Assembly (NCBI RefSeq): GCF_001682865.1
Contig: NZ_MAQX01000011.1
Location: forward strand, 186,614-250,613
Reading direction: 5' to 3'
DNA length: 64,000 bases
Source: Bacillus sp. FJAT-26390
Lineage (GTDB): Bacteria; Bacillota; Bacilli; Paenibacillales; Paenibacillaceae
Of the stretch, positions 1-9,476 are shown piece by piece. Position numbers and translations under genes: made by a program. Position 1 is the first letter of the stretch. Each line of letters starts with the position of its first letter. The notes below the pieces were generated by a model. That model made no database searches and was not told where the DNA came from. It saw nothing but the letters and a program-made list of their open reading frames with translations.

Positions 1-1107
1 ATTTTCTTTCAAAATATGATGCAATGCCTCGATCAGCAGCTCATTCTCCTCAGGCGTGCCTATCGATATTCGCAAATGCGAATTCAGCCCCCATGCTTTT
101 GCCAGACGAACGATAATGCCTTTAGCCATTAGTTGCTCGTAGATAAACTCCGATTGCTCGCCGACCTCTACCAACACAAAGTTGCTCATGCTCTCTGTAT
201 AGCTTAATCCCAGCTCGCGGAATGATGCATACAGCCGCTGGCGCTCCTCGGCAACAAGCGAACGCGAACGTGATACATGCTCTTCGTCCCCTATAGCCGC
301 AATTGCTGCCGCTTGAGCCAAGGCGTTTACGTTAAACGGCTCTTTGACCTGCAAAATGTTTTGGATAATCGCCTGCGGCGCAGCCCCGAAGCCGACGCGT
401 ATGCCTGCTAAACCGTATATTTTCGAGAAGGTTTTTAAGACGACCAGCGGATAGCCCGTGCGCACAAATTCGATCCCATCCGAATAATCATCCGCAGAGA
501 CAAAGTGGCTATATGCGGCATCAAGCACGACGAGCACCCACTTGGGAAGGGAGTCGAGAATATATTGCAGCTCTTTTTTGGACAAAATCGTGCCGGTTGG
601 GTTGTTGGGTGAACATAAATACACCATCTTCGTTCGTTCCGTCACGGCTGCAACAATAGCCTCTGGATCGTATTGAAGATCATTCGTAAGCGGCGCTACT
701 ATCACTTTGGCACCCATCAGCTGAGCACCAAATTCATATTCGCTAAAGGTAGGCCCTGGAACAATAATTTCATCTTCGGCATCAAGGAACGTCTCAGATA
801 GGAGCGTAATCAGCTCATCCCCGCCATTGGTGACGATCACTTGCTCGGCACTTAGCTCGTAATGGGTCGCGATCGCTTGCTTCAATTGTACGGACTGGGC
901 GTCCGGATACCGGTGGAGATCCGTTAATGCCGCCTGCATAGCCGTTACCGCCTTCGGAGAAGGACCTAGCGGATTCTCGTTGGACGCAAGCTTCACAACC
1001 CGCTCAAGGCCAAGCTCCTTCTGCACCTCCCAGATCGGTTTCCCGGGGGAATAAGGCTTCATTTGTTTTAATTCCTTGCGTGCTTGAACCTCGATTTTTC
1101 CGCTCAT
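1..1107 (-). CDS. hisC: Histidinol-phosphate aminotransferase, 3'-truncated by window edge
   Basis: PLP-dependent aminotransferase that converts imidazole-acetol phosphate and glutamate to histidinol phosphate in histidine biosynthesis; many Bacilli also use it for aromatic amino acids. The 369 visible codons start at ATG 1107 after GAAGGTGAAG and read MSGKIEVQARKELKQMKPY. Recognisable signatures are LASNENPLGPSP near the N-terminus, CSPNNPTGTI in the middle, the PLP-lysine region LKTFSKIYGLAGIRVGF, and the substrate-arginine region LRISIGTPEEN close to the end. The frame is still open at base 1 (after HHILKEN), so only the last residues are missing. It lies alone upstream of unrelated genes, and no his operon is visible. 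Family assignment is firm; the exact substrate range is not shown by sequence. Confidence 0.93.
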   Translation of the reverse strand, partial: MSGKIEVQARKELKQMKPYSPGKPIWEVQKELGLERVVKLASNENPLGPSPKAVTAMQAALTDLHRYPDAQSVQLKQAIATHYELSAEQVIVTNGGDELITLLSETFLDAEDEIIVPGPTFSEYEFGAQLMGAKVIVAPLTNDLQYDPEAIVAAVTERTKMVYLCSPNNPTGTILSKKELQYILDSLPKWVLVVLDAAYSHFVSADDYSDGIEFVRTGYPLVVLKTFSKIYGLAGIRVGFGAAPQAIIQNILQVKEPFNVNALAQAAAIAAIGDEEHVSRSRSLVAEERQRLYASFRELGLSYTESMSNFVLVEVGEQSEFIYEQLMAKGIIVRLAKAWGLNSHLRISIGTPEENELLIEALHHILKEN

Positions 1108-1151
1108 AAATGGCTTCACCTTCATAGACGTTATTTGAAAACTTTATCACT

Positions 1152-1180
1152 ATGATACATTAACTCTTTGTCGCAGTAAA
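1152..1180 (-). promoter_or_regulatory. Candidate sigma-A promoter for hisC
   Basis: On the minus strand TTTACT (1175-1180) is followed after 17 bases by TATCAT (1152-1157). The -10 matches consensus at five of six positions and the -35 weakly. It lies about 45 bases upstream of the hisC ATG. This is motif evidence only. Confidence 0.3.
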
Positions 1181-1244
1181 GGATTAATGTGTGACTATTA
1201 TTCTACAATATACGTATATGGCTTTTGTTAATATGTAAATAGAA

Positions 1245-1265
1245 AGGCGCCCCCCACAGGCGCCT
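1245..1265 (-). terminator. Rho-independent terminator after the SLH gene
   Basis: Perfect 7-bp stem (1245-1251 with 1259-1265), 7-base loop, followed on the minus strand by TTCTATTT. It lies 13 bases past the stop of the SLH gene. The U-tract is short, so it is probably of moderate strength. Confidence 0.7.
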
Positions 1266-1277
1266 CCCTCCTATCAT

Positions 1278-1952
1278 TTAAGACAACGGCTGTGCCGGGG
1301 CCGGGTGTGCCTCTATATATGCTAGCGCATTAAAGATAAGCACAGCAGCATCCGCGCGGGTAATGCTCTCCTGCGGCTTAAAGTTGCCTTCTGCATCCAA
1401 AGCTGCAATCCCTAGCGCGAGCGCGCGCTGGATGGAGCCGCCATATTCAACCGATAGATCAGCTTCATCGCCAATCTCAACCGGCAATAGTTTGATCATC
1501 GGCAAATTGCTATGAAGCTCAATAGCTAAAATCAGCTGATGCGTAAATTGTTCTTTGGTCCAAGTCTGATTAGGATCAAGATCCTTCGGCAGATCCATGT
1601 TATTGCTCGCAGCGATAATCAGCGTGTTAGCGTACCATGCGGCATTATCCGCTTTTTCAAAATAATCCGTCGCCTTAGGCTCTTTAATGAATCGGATAAG
1701 ATCCATATTCAAATCAAGAGCATTCACAATGAGCTGAATGCCTTGAGCTGCAGTAAGCGTCGCATCCGGGGAAAAACGATCGCTGCTGATGCCATGCACC
1801 AGACCCCTTTGCTGAAGGGAGGAAATTTTATCTTTTGCAGCTCCATTCGTAAGATCTGTAAACGTTGATGCGGCTGCAAAGCTTTGTCCAGCAATAGATA
1901 GAGTTAAAACAGCAGTAGCGGCTAGTGTAATCAATTTAAATTTTCCTGTCAT
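1278..1952 (-). CDS. Secreted S-layer homology (SLH) domain protein
   Basis: The open frame extends to 2006, but ATG 1952 is preferred because GAGGTGA sits 6 bases upstream and the protein then begins MTGKFKLITLAATAVLTLS, a clean signal peptide with predicted cleavage after QSFA. The remaining ~195 residues carry SLH-type segments: FTDLTNGAAKDKISSLQQRG with RFSPDATLTAAQG, a degenerate central one, and a last one reading GNFKPQESITRADAAVLIF. SLH triplets bind pyruvylated secondary cell-wall polymer, so this is probably a wall-attached exported protein with no other domain. It is monocistronic, with its own terminator. No enzymatic function can be read from it. Confidence 0.8.
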   Translation of the reverse strand: MTGKFKLITLAATAVLTLSIAGQSFAAASTFTDLTNGAAKDKISSLQQRGLVHGISSDRFSPDATLTAAQGIQLIVNALDLNMDLIRFIKEPKATDYFEKADNAAWYANTLIIAASNNMDLPKDLDPNQTWTKEQFTHQLILAIELHSNLPMIKLLPVEIGDEADLSVEYGGSIQRALALGIAALDAEGNFKPQESITRADAAVLIFNALAYIEAHPAPAQPLS

Positions 1953-2082
1953 CGTTGTCACCTCATCTAGTTTTTGGAACGTTCCTTCCTCATAGACGAG
2001 CTTCAAAATAAAAGGTTGCAGCTTTACTTACCTTTTTTTATAAACTTAACAATCCACTCTCTTAACGCTATCTCCTTCGCCT

Positions 2083-2121
2083 AAAAAAAGACGCTAGATG
2101 ACCAAAGCTTGGTCACTAGCG
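2083..2121 (-). terminator. Strong terminator closing the mannan operon
   Basis: Minus-strand hairpin CGCTAGTGACCA-AGCT-TTGGTCATCTAGCG (2092-2121, one bulged base) followed by TCTTTTTTT (2083-2091). It lies just downstream of the beta-mannosidase stop at 2137, marking the 3' end of the long operon. Confidence 0.85.
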
Positions 2122-2136
2122 CCCTCGCGTATCCTG

Positions 2137-4698
2137 TTAAGCCTGTTCTACTTTGCTTTCAGCCAAAAACTCAATCATCGAGCGAGCTTGGACTTTGCCG
2201 GCCGCTGCCGGTTTGCTCATCCTCTCGCCGCTTTCGCGCAAGCGGAACTCTACCGTCTTGGCAACGCCTGGGATGAGGTCAAAGAAATTGTCCGAGAACA
2301 TGCCTTCGCCCTCTGCAGTTAGCCATACTTGCTTCGCAAGCACGTCCGTCGCAAGCGAGAATAGAGTGCCATTGCTGCCTTCTACTTCACTGATGTGAAT
2401 AGTGCCCGCCGTCAGCTTCTGCTCCTTCGCCTTGACCAAATAATGCTCCTTGCTATCCACCAGCTGACCTTCCTGCTCAAGCTCCGCATACAAGAGAACG
2501 TTTCCTGCTTCATGGCCTGCCAGCCATTCTTGCTCATCAATAGAGAAGACTACTGCAGCGCTATTGCCCGCCACTGCAACTTTAGTCGATACCTGCTTGA
2601 TTAGCGCGCCGGCAAAATCATACAGCGTCAGCCTCAGGTCACCGGAAAGCGGCGCTAACAAATCGGTTACGATATGCACATTAACCTTTCCGTCATCCGT
2701 TTTGTCAAACGACAGCATCGTGTCGGCGAAGCTTCTTTTGGCATAATATTGCATCGCTTTCCACTTGCCGTAATAATCCATGCCTGCCCAAGATGCAACC
2801 GGCCAGCAATCGTTCATCTGCCAGTACAGCGTCCCCATGCAATATGGCATGCTGCGTCTGTGGGCTTCGATCGCCATCTTCATCGCCTCAGCCTGCAATA
2901 CTTGGCTCATATATAGAAATGCGCTAAAATCCTTAGGCTCGCTCATATAAATATCCATGTATTCCTTAATGAGACGGTTGCCGTCGCCATTCTTCTGATG
3001 CGCCCGCATAACCTTCGAATCAAGCGCCAAATCCTGCTCCGTCGCAAACGTCATCACCGTATCGTATTCGGGAAACGACTGGAAGCCGTATTCGCTCATG
3101 AAGCGCCCGATTTTGACATTGTAGTTCTCGAACGGCTCAACCGCATGCCAAACGCCCCAATAATGAACGTCCCCTTCAGTGGAGAGCGGGTGCGCATGCT
3201 GATTAATGTCGCCCGACAGCGAAATTAGCGGAGATGACGGCCAATATTGTGTTCCCGGCGCATGAGCGTCAACCGCTTCAGCTAAAATGTCATGGAAGAT
3301 CGTCTCATAGTCTGCCCAAATGACAGCTCGCTGTTCCTGCGTATATTCCTTCTTCCAACCCCAGCCGCCTTTCTCGTCATACTGCGCCCAAGCGGAGTCA
3401 ATCTCGTTATTGCCGCACCATAGCACGATTGACGGGTGGTTGCGGAGACGCTTCACGTTTTCTTCCGCCTCTAGGCGGACATTATTAAGGAACGCTTGGT
3501 CGCCGGGATACATGCTGCATGCGAACATAAAGTCCTGCCATACCAAAATGCCGTACTCATCGCATAGCTCATAAAAAATCGTCTGCTCATATATGCCGCC
3601 GCCCCAAACCCGCAGCATATTCATATTGGATTCCGCTGCCGTAACGATTTCATGCCTGTAGCGCTCTTCCGTCACATCGGTAATAAAGCTGTCATTTGGG
3701 ATATGGTTAGCGCCCTTCGCAAATACCGGCACACCGTTCAGCTCAAAATAAAAGGTTGCCCCAACCGCATCCTTGTCGCGCACCAAACGAACGGAGCGTA
3801 AGCCCGTGCGTACGGATTTGGCAGCGATCGTCTGCTGCTCTTTACTCAGCTCTGCTGTAAAGGTATACAAATGGGCATCGCCCAGCCCTCTGCTCCACCA
3901 GAGCTTCGGCTGCTCGATCGTGACAGGAATCTCAATGACATTAACACCCTCTGCCAAATGGGCCTCTTGCTCCCAAGTTTGGCCGTCCGCGCTCAGTCTC
4001 ACCAAGCCGCTCCAAGCGTGCTCTGACTCTATTTCCACGCTAACCGTTAGGCTAGCTTCCGATGCTGATACCTGGTCCTGCCTTACATAAACGTCATTAA
4101 TCCTGCTGTCAGACCAGCCCTCTAGCCTAGCTTCGCGCCAGATACCGCTAGTCACGAACCTTGGACCCCAATCCCATCCGTAGTGGTAGGGTGCTTTTCT
4201 AGCAAAGATGCTTATCTTCTGAGCGCCTAGCCCGCCAAGCTCCGACTGATCGTTCGACGCGGGCAGATTATAGCCAAGCTTCTCGATTTTCGGCAAATCC
4301 TCTTGGACAGGCGAGCGGAATTTGATCAGCATAACATTGTCCTTAGCCGTTACAAGCGATTTCACATCTGCCTTCCACGTTCTAAACATATTGTCGGCGG
4401 ACAACACATGTTTGCCGTTCACATATACATCTGCATACGTATCAAGTCCATCGAATACAAGCTCCAGCGAGGAGGCGTTAAACAGCCGCTCTTCAACGTC
4501 AAAACGCGCTTCATACTCCCAATCGATTTTGTCGATCCATTGCAAATCATGCTCATTCGTCGCATAGAAAGGATCTTTGATCACGCCATTTCGCAGCAGG
4601 TCCGTATGGACGCAGCCCGGAACGATTGCCCCCAGCCATTCATTGTCCTTGCATGCTTTAAACTTCCAATTGTTCAGTACTTGTTGTGTCTCTCTCAT
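2137..4698 (-). CDS. GH2 beta-mannosidase, cytoplasmic
   Basis: Exo-acting beta-mannosidase that releases mannose from the non-reducing end of beta-1,4-manno-oligosaccharides. The 853 residues show the GH2 layout: N-terminal sugar-binding sandwich, immunoglobulin-like domain, TIM barrel (~300-640) and a C-terminal sandwich. The acid/base motif is LWCGNNEID (Glu432) and the nucleophile region is RFMSEYGFQSFP (Glu536). The barrel end GTLYWQMNDCWPVASW is typical of the beta-mannosidase branch rather than of beta-galactosidases. No signal peptide is present. Two adjacent ATGs exist (4701, 4698); AGGAGG ends 2 bases before the first and 5 before the second, so 4698 is preferred. It is the last gene of the mannan operon, 34 bases after the GH26-CBM35 gene. 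Confidence 0.92.
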   Translation of the reverse strand: MRETQQVLNNWKFKACKDNEWLGAIVPGCVHTDLLRNGVIKDPFYATNEHDLQWIDKIDWEYEARFDVEERLFNASSLELVFDGLDTYADVYVNGKHVLSADNMFRTWKADVKSLVTAKDNVMLIKFRSPVQEDLPKIEKLGYNLPASNDQSELGGLGAQKISIFARKAPYHYGWDWGPRFVTSGIWREARLEGWSDSRINDVYVRQDQVSASEASLTVSVEIESEHAWSGLVRLSADGQTWEQEAHLAEGVNVIEIPVTIEQPKLWWSRGLGDAHLYTFTAELSKEQQTIAAKSVRTGLRSVRLVRDKDAVGATFYFELNGVPVFAKGANHIPNDSFITDVTEERYRHEIVTAAESNMNMLRVWGGGIYEQTIFYELCDEYGILVWQDFMFACSMYPGDQAFLNNVRLEAEENVKRLRNHPSIVLWCGNNEIDSAWAQYDEKGGWGWKKEYTQEQRAVIWADYETIFHDILAEAVDAHAPGTQYWPSSPLISLSGDINQHAHPLSTEGDVHYWGVWHAVEPFENYNVKIGRFMSEYGFQSFPEYDTVMTFATEQDLALDSKVMRAHQKNGDGNRLIKEYMDIYMSEPKDFSAFLYMSQVLQAEAMKMAIEAHRRSMPYCMGTLYWQMNDCWPVASWAGMDYYGKWKAMQYYAKRSFADTMLSFDKTDDGKVNVHIVTDLLAPLSGDLRLTLYDFAGALIKQVSTKVAVAGNSAAVVFSIDEQEWLAGHEAGNVLLYAELEQEGQLVDSKEHYLVKAKEQKLTAGTIHISEVEGSNGTLFSLATDVLAKQVWLTAEGEGMFSDNFFDLIPGVAKTVEFRLRESGERMSKPAAAGKVQARSMIEFLAESKVEQA

Positions 4699-4735
4699 CA
4701 TGTCCTCCTGAAGGGTTATGTTTTCCTATCGATTG

Positions 4736-6208
4736 TCACTCTTCTATATCTGCATCTTTTTTCATTCCGAATAAGTTTGGCAGCTCATCAAGTGTAGTGA
4801 CGTCTGGATGATTGTAAATTTTGTTTAAAATCTGCTCGCTGTTATGTTTCCCATCGGTCAAATACTCACCTTCCCAAGTGACGAACCAGCTCCAATTCGC
4901 CCTATAGGCCTTCATTAAATCCGGATCAGGTATGGAGCCGTTTTCGGTTAATGCCACCAGCTTATTGTCCTTTACGAGTGCAACAAGATTATCAAATTGA
5001 TTGCTGACCGGCGAATGATCGCCCGGCGCAGGATAGCTGTCCACACTTACGATATCTACCACATCGTCACCAGGATACCATTCCGGCAACACAGAGTTCC
5101 ACACCCAAATCAAATTGTTCAGCTCATGCTTGTTAACGAGCCGATCATATAAAATCCGGTAAAGCTGTTTCGCAGGTTCTGGTCCCTTAGCTCCCCACCA
5201 GAACCATCCTCCCTCCGCTTCATGCAGCGGCCGGAATAGAACGGGAACATGGGCGTCTCTTAATCGTTTGAGCTGCTCCGCAATAACGTCAATATCCGAT
5301 AGCATTAGCTTATAATTCTCCGATTCGGGATGGCTTAACGTCTGCTCCAGATCAAAGGTTACCGAATCGGTATAAAAGCCGCGCCACCATTCTTTTCCCT
5401 TCTCGTCCAACACGCCTGAAGGCGCATTCCAATGCCATAAGAAGGTCGTAATGCCTCCCTGCTTATGCCAGCCTAGCGCCTTTTCTACTTCATAAGAGAC
5501 AGCACCATGCTCCGCTCTTGTTGGAGAATAATCAATGAGGTCAAATCCGACAATGGCCGGTTTCTTGCCGGTTATCTTCTCCAGAAAGTCTACGTTTTCC
5601 AGCCCTGTCTGACCCGATAGCACCATGTTCCCATAACTTTTCACCAAATAATTCATAAGCTTCTTCGCTTCTGGAGATGCGTTTGGATTCACTAATTGAT
5701 TGGTGACCTTATGCTTTGCTGCCGCCTTCGTTTTTTGCAATTTGATATAGTCAATATCGTAGTAACCCCAGCCGCGCTTAAGACTAATACGGTTCACTCC
5801 TTTGTTTAGGAGCATTTTTCCGGCCTTGACCTCGGTAAATGAGCTGCTCTGCTCCAACGCCAAATCGCCGTGAGGACTGTCGTTAAGCGAAAGGCCTGCC
5901 ACTTTATTTCCGTTTGGAGCACGATAGCTGACCCATACATCGTATAACGCTGTTTTGGGCGCCTCTGCTTCAATCGTTAGCTGGTCGTCCTCATCGGTAA
6001 AGTCGGTAACAAAACCCGAAGCAGAGAACCCATCCGCTCCTTGCGCGGCGATGGTGCCGGATAGCTGCCCATCCTCCGCCTCATAAATAACGAATGGCTC
6101 TTCCTTCTTTGCCTTGACTGCCAAACCGAGAGCGGCGCCCGAGCCTGCAAACGCTAAACCTGTTAAGATTGCAACGCCTATAATCATTTTCTTTTGCTTT
6201 AGTATCAC
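4736..6208 (-). CDS. Membrane-anchored CBM35-GH26 endo-beta-1,4-mannanase
   Basis: A 490-residue protein. Residues 8-31 form a hydrophobic export or anchor segment without a lipobox. Residues ~40-158 are a CBM35/CBM6-type sandwich (YEAEDGQLSG at the start, YYDIDYIKL at the end), and ~170-480 are a GH26 catalytic domain. The acid/base lies in FRPLHEAEGGWFWWG (Glu330) and the nucleophile in LTENGSIPD (Glu422). The start is GTG, sharing GTGA with the stop of the SGNH gene upstream, so translation is probably coupled. A later ATG at residue 8 is possible but has no better Shine-Dalgarno. The role inferred is mannan cleavage at the cell surface; it is a paralogue of the cytoplasmic GH26 two genes upstream. 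Confidence 0.9.
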   Translation of the reverse strand: MILKQKKMIIGVAILTGLAFAGSGAALGLAVKAKKEEPFVIYEAEDGQLSGTIAAQGADGFSASGFVTDFTDEDDQLTIEAEAPKTALYDVWVSYRAPNGNKVAGLSLNDSPHGDLALEQSSSFTEVKAGKMLLNKGVNRISLKRGWGYYDIDYIKLQKTKAAAKHKVTNQLVNPNASPEAKKLMNYLVKSYGNMVLSGQTGLENVDFLEKITGKKPAIVGFDLIDYSPTRAEHGAVSYEVEKALGWHKQGGITTFLWHWNAPSGVLDEKGKEWWRGFYTDSVTFDLEQTLSHPESENYKLMLSDIDVIAEQLKRLRDAHVPVLFRPLHEAEGGWFWWGAKGPEPAKQLYRILYDRLVNKHELNNLIWVWNSVLPEWYPGDDVVDIVSVDSYPAPGDHSPVSNQFDNLVALVKDNKLVALTENGSIPDPDLMKAYRANWSWFVTWEGEYLTDGKHNSEQILNKIYNHPDVTTLDELPNLFGMKKDADIEE

Positions 6209-7299
6209 TGAATAATGCCTACCTTTGCCAATCGAAAATTAGTGCCCGTACAATTAGGTTGATTGCCATGCATAACTTCAAGCTCGAAGAGATGCGCTCC
6301 ACCGGACCAATCATCTCCAAAAAAGCTAAGCCGATACCAGCCGTCCTCCGCTAACCAGGAGGGACGCTCTCGTTCCGAAGGTTGCCACTCGCCGCCGTCT
6401 ACTCGGTAGCGGAACTCTGCGGAGCTTCTGCCAAAGTCAAAACCAAGCGCGAGGCCCCTTCCCTCGAAACGAAAGGAGAGTCCCGCTCCAACAGCCGCTG
6501 TCTCAAGTACTTGATCGATCCATTCTAGGTGTGGCCATCTGCGGATAACCCAAGGACCGCTCGTTTGTACTTGATCGAAGGATAATGCGTACACCTTGTC
6601 CCAGCACTTAGCATCTAGCGGCTCTGGGAGGGGTGTATCCAGCCCTTTCGCGTTAACATCCGATTCGAGCAATTCCTTTGTCAGAAACGTGATGACGCTT
6701 TGCCCATAGCTGAGGCTCCCTCGGCTCGTCGGGTGAAGTCCGTCAGGCAGCCACTCTTCAAAGCGCAGCCTGCCTTTTTTGACCTCCTCAAGAGCATACA
6801 AACCCATCCATACCGAACCAATCTGATAGTATTCAGCGATACGTTCGAATTCGCTTATCGTATCTGGAACCGCACCGGATTGCATCGCTTCATACATGTT
6901 TTGCGAATACGTGTATACGATTACGATATCCCGCTGGCCGGAAGCCAGCAGCTGCCGAATTAACCCTTCTCGCGTGCGATTGCGCTTCAAGGTCGGTTCG
7001 TTCTCATCATTAACCGCGTATTCAACAAACACGAGATCACATTCCGTATCGATCAAGTCACGCTTGGCTCGAAATGCAGCCAGATCGCTGCCAGTCGCGC
7101 CGATAGCCGCATTTTCAACCGAAATGCGAGTCTGCGGATACTGCTCAGCGAGCCAGCTAATAACCGGCTCCGGCCAATTATGGCGCGGCCTTGCATCGGT
7201 AATGGAGCCGCCGATAAAACCCACCTTTATGCGTCCATCCTTTACTTTTTGCAGCGTGTGATGCAGCTTATTTCTATGCTTCCAAACCGACAACGTCAT
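6205..7299 (-). CDS. SGNH/GDSL-family esterase, probable acetyl-mannan esterase
   Basis: A 364-residue SGNH hydrolase. Block I is FIGGSITD (Ser32), block II GATGSD, block III YAVNDEN (Asn97) and block V LPDGLHP (Asp186, His189), so the catalytic set is complete. Residues ~225-364 form a beta-rich C-terminal domain, ending NCTGTNFRLAKVGIIQ, that may bind substrate. There is no signal peptide. Placed between two GH26 genes and ahead of a beta-mannosidase, it probably removes O-acetyl groups from imported manno-oligosaccharides; that substrate is inferred from context only. The ATG is preceded by GAGGAG at 9 bases. Its stop overlaps the GTG of the next gene. Confidence 0.85.
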   Translation of the reverse strand: MTLSVWKHRNKLHHTLQKVKDGRIKVGFIGGSITDARPRHNWPEPVISWLAEQYPQTRISVENAAIGATGSDLAAFRAKRDLIDTECDLVFVEYAVNDENEPTLKRNRTREGLIRQLLASGQRDIVIVYTYSQNMYEAMQSGAVPDTISEFERIAEYYQIGSVWMGLYALEEVKKGRLRFEEWLPDGLHPTSRGSLSYGQSVITFLTKELLESDVNAKGLDTPLPEPLDAKCWDKVYALSFDQVQTSGPWVIRRWPHLEWIDQVLETAAVGAGLSFRFEGRGLALGFDFGRSSAEFRYRVDGGEWQPSERERPSWLAEDGWYRLSFFGDDWSGGAHLFELEVMHGNQPNCTGTNFRLAKVGIIQ

Positions 7300-7349
7300 G
7301 GGTTACGCACTCCTCGATAAAGGTTTAGGCTTTGCCTTGCTACTTTACG

Positions 7350-8384
7350 TTACTCTCGCAGCTTATAGTTCTGGAGATTAGGCAGCTCATCCTTCGTAAC
7401 AGAGAAAGGGTGATTGTAAAATTTAATCAATTGCTCCCTCTCCGTGTGCTTCTCCGCATACACTCTGCGACCATCAATCGTATCGTAGACAAAAGTGCCG
7501 TACCACGTACAATTCCATGCCCAAAGCGCATTATCCTGCAACATAAGATCAGGATCGGGAATCGCCCCATTTTCCGATAACGCAACAATTTTATTCATGC
7601 TCGTATAGGCCTTCGCCGCAGCAAACCTCTGCTGCTGAGACTCGTAATTATGCTCGGGAGGATAAATATCTTCGCCGATAATATCAACGTACTCATCTCC
7701 CGGATACCAGTCCGAATGCTGGCCATTCCATACCCATATCAAATGATTGAGCTTATGAAGGTTAGTCATACGGTCGTACATCAGCTTCCAAAGGCGTATG
7801 CATGGGTCAGCCCCCTTCGCGCCCCACCAAAACCAGCCGCCCGAGGCTTCATGCAGCGGCCTCCATAACACGGGCACTCCAGCAGCTTGAAGCCGCGCAA
7901 GCTCAGCAGCTATCGCGTCAATATCTCTAATAAGCAGCCGGTAATCCTCAGACTCCTCATCATCCATCGCCTTCTGCACATCGAAGGTCGTTGCCTTCGT
8001 ATAGAAGCCGCTGCCCCATGTTCTATCCGGCGGCAAATCGATTAAATCCTTCGGCGCGTTCCAGTGCCAGCAGAAGGTTACGATACCTCCGCTTTGCCAC
8101 CAATCGATGGCAATATCGGTATCGGAGCATGTTGCCCCTCGTTCTGTACGCGATGGTGAATAGTTCATGAAATCGAACCCATAAACAGCTGGATATTTGC
8201 CTGTGACCTCGTGTAAAATATCAAGCTCGGGGGTTGATACGACGCCGATTTGCTGCCCAGTCAAAATCCTCGTTCCATAGCTATCGCACAAATAGGTCAT
8301 TAGCCTTTTGGCATTATCATCCGCATTCGGATTGATCAGCTTAGGCTCTACTTTAAATGCTGGCTGCTGCTCCAAATTCCACAT
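7350..8384 (-). CDS. GH26 beta-mannanase without signal peptide (cytoplasmic)
   Basis: A 344-residue single-domain GH26 enzyme. The acid/base lies in WRPLHEASGGWFWWG (Glu179) and the nucleophile in ALSENGAIPD (Glu271). Both it and the anchored GH26 share LINPNA/LVNPNA starts and the YSPSRTE/YSPTRAE motif, so they are clear paralogues. This one begins MWNLEQQPAF with no hydrophobic N-terminus or binding module, implying a cytoplasmic role in cutting imported manno-oligosaccharides. GGGAG lies 8-9 bases before the ATG. It follows the permease stop by 64 bases and precedes the SGNH gene by 50 bases in the operon. The exact product pattern cannot be told from sequence. Confidence 0.9.
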   Translation of the reverse strand: MWNLEQQPAFKVEPKLINPNADDNAKRLMTYLCDSYGTRILTGQQIGVVSTPELDILHEVTGKYPAVYGFDFMNYSPSRTERGATCSDTDIAIDWWQSGGIVTFCWHWNAPKDLIDLPPDRTWGSGFYTKATTFDVQKAMDDEESEDYRLLIRDIDAIAAELARLQAAGVPVLWRPLHEASGGWFWWGAKGADPCIRLWKLMYDRMTNLHKLNHLIWVWNGQHSDWYPGDEYVDIIGEDIYPPEHNYESQQQRFAAAKAYTSMNKIVALSENGAIPDPDLMLQDNALWAWNCTWYGTFVYDTIDGRRVYAEKHTEREQLIKFYNHPFSVTKDELPNLQNYKLRE

Positions 8385-8448
8385 TTACGGTTTCTCCCAT
8401 CCTTATTGTTTTCTAGTTGTATATGAAAGACTGCATAAACCAAGGCTC

Positions 8449-9450
8449 CTAGCCGATAATGCCGCTGCGCTCGACACTCTCAACAAAATAACGCTGAACG
8501 AGCAAATAGAGTAGAATCAATGGAATAATGGCGAGCAAAATACCGGTGTCAATAATCATCGCCACGTGGTTCGGATCAGCCTTAACGTTAGCACCGCTTC
8601 CGACGCCCAGCATAAGCGGGATCAGCTGATTCGCTTGAGCGGATAATGATGCGACCTTCAGCGGCATAAGCTGCGTCTCGCTCATGAACAGCGAGGTGAA
8701 GAAGGTATCGTTATACTGCCATACGAAACAAAACAATACGACCGTCAGCATAGGCGGCACTGCGTTCGGCAGCATAATGCGCAGAAAGGTTTTTACGCCG
8801 CCAGCGCCGTCGATAAGCGCCGCTTCCTCAATTTCCTTCGGCATTCCTTTAAAGAATTGCCGGAAGATGTAAATAAACAAGCCTGCCTTCAGACCAATCG
8901 CTGTTGCCGAGGTAATAACGGAAGGCCAGTACGTATTCAATAGATTCACGCCGTCTTTGCCAGTAAAAAGCTGCACAATGCCTAGTAAGTCAAAGCTTCT
9001 GAAATGAAGGTACATCGGCACCATCAGCGTGCTCGTCGGAATGAGAATGGTCAATATGACGAGCGCGAACAGCACGTTGCTCCCGGGGAATGAGAACCGG
9101 GCAAATCCGTATCCGGCAAGGGCGCAGGAGGCGGCCGTCAGCACAGTCGTGACAATGACAAAGAGCAGCGTGTTGCCAAGCAGCGGGAAGTAATTCAAAA
9201 TCTCCATCGCCATCTTAATGTTATCGAGCGTAAAATGAACGGGCACCATGTAGATCGTCGGATTATATATATCCTCTTTGGCTTTGAATGCGACTGAAAA
9301 TTTCATCAGCAGCGGATAAATAATAATGAACGAAATGCCGATCACAAGCGCATACCGGAAGATCGAATAAAGCATGTCGACCGTTTTGTTTCTCGCTTTT
9401 TGCATCCGATACTTCGTCTCCTCGTTGCGAACCGCCTGAGAAGCTTCCAT
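8449..9450 (-). CDS. Carbohydrate ABC transporter permease (CUT1, MalG type), pair 2
   Basis: Inner-membrane permease of about 333 residues with six predicted membrane segments and the ATPase-contacting EAA loop PKEIEEAALIDGAGG. The open frame runs to 9555, but ATG 9450 (MEASQAVRNEETKYRM) is chosen because AAAGGAGG lies 8 bases upstream and the extra 35 residues are not membrane-protein-like. An unusual insertion of ~35 residues (GKDGVNLLNTYW region) interrupts the usual spacing between two membrane segments. It pairs with the MalF-type permease ending at 9477. No ATPase is encoded in the operon, so a shared MsmX-like ATPase elsewhere is assumed. Substrate inferred: manno-oligosaccharides. 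Confidence 0.88.
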   Translation of the reverse strand: MEASQAVRNEETKYRMQKARNKTVDMLYSIFRYALVIGISFIIIYPLLMKFSVAFKAKEDIYNPTIYMVPVHFTLDNIKMAMEILNYFPLLGNTLLFVIVTTVLTAASCALAGYGFARFSFPGSNVLFALVILTILIPTSTLMVPMYLHFRSFDLLGIVQLFTGKDGVNLLNTYWPSVITSATAIGLKAGLFIYIFRQFFKGMPKEIEEAALIDGAGGVKTFLRIMLPNAVPPMLTVVLFCFVWQYNDTFFTSLFMSETQLMPLKVASLSAQANQLIPLMLGVGSGANVKADPNHVAMIIDTGILLAIIPLILLYLLVQRYFVESVERSGIIG

Positions 9451-9476
9451 AGGCTGTTTCCTCCTTTGCTTTTTAC

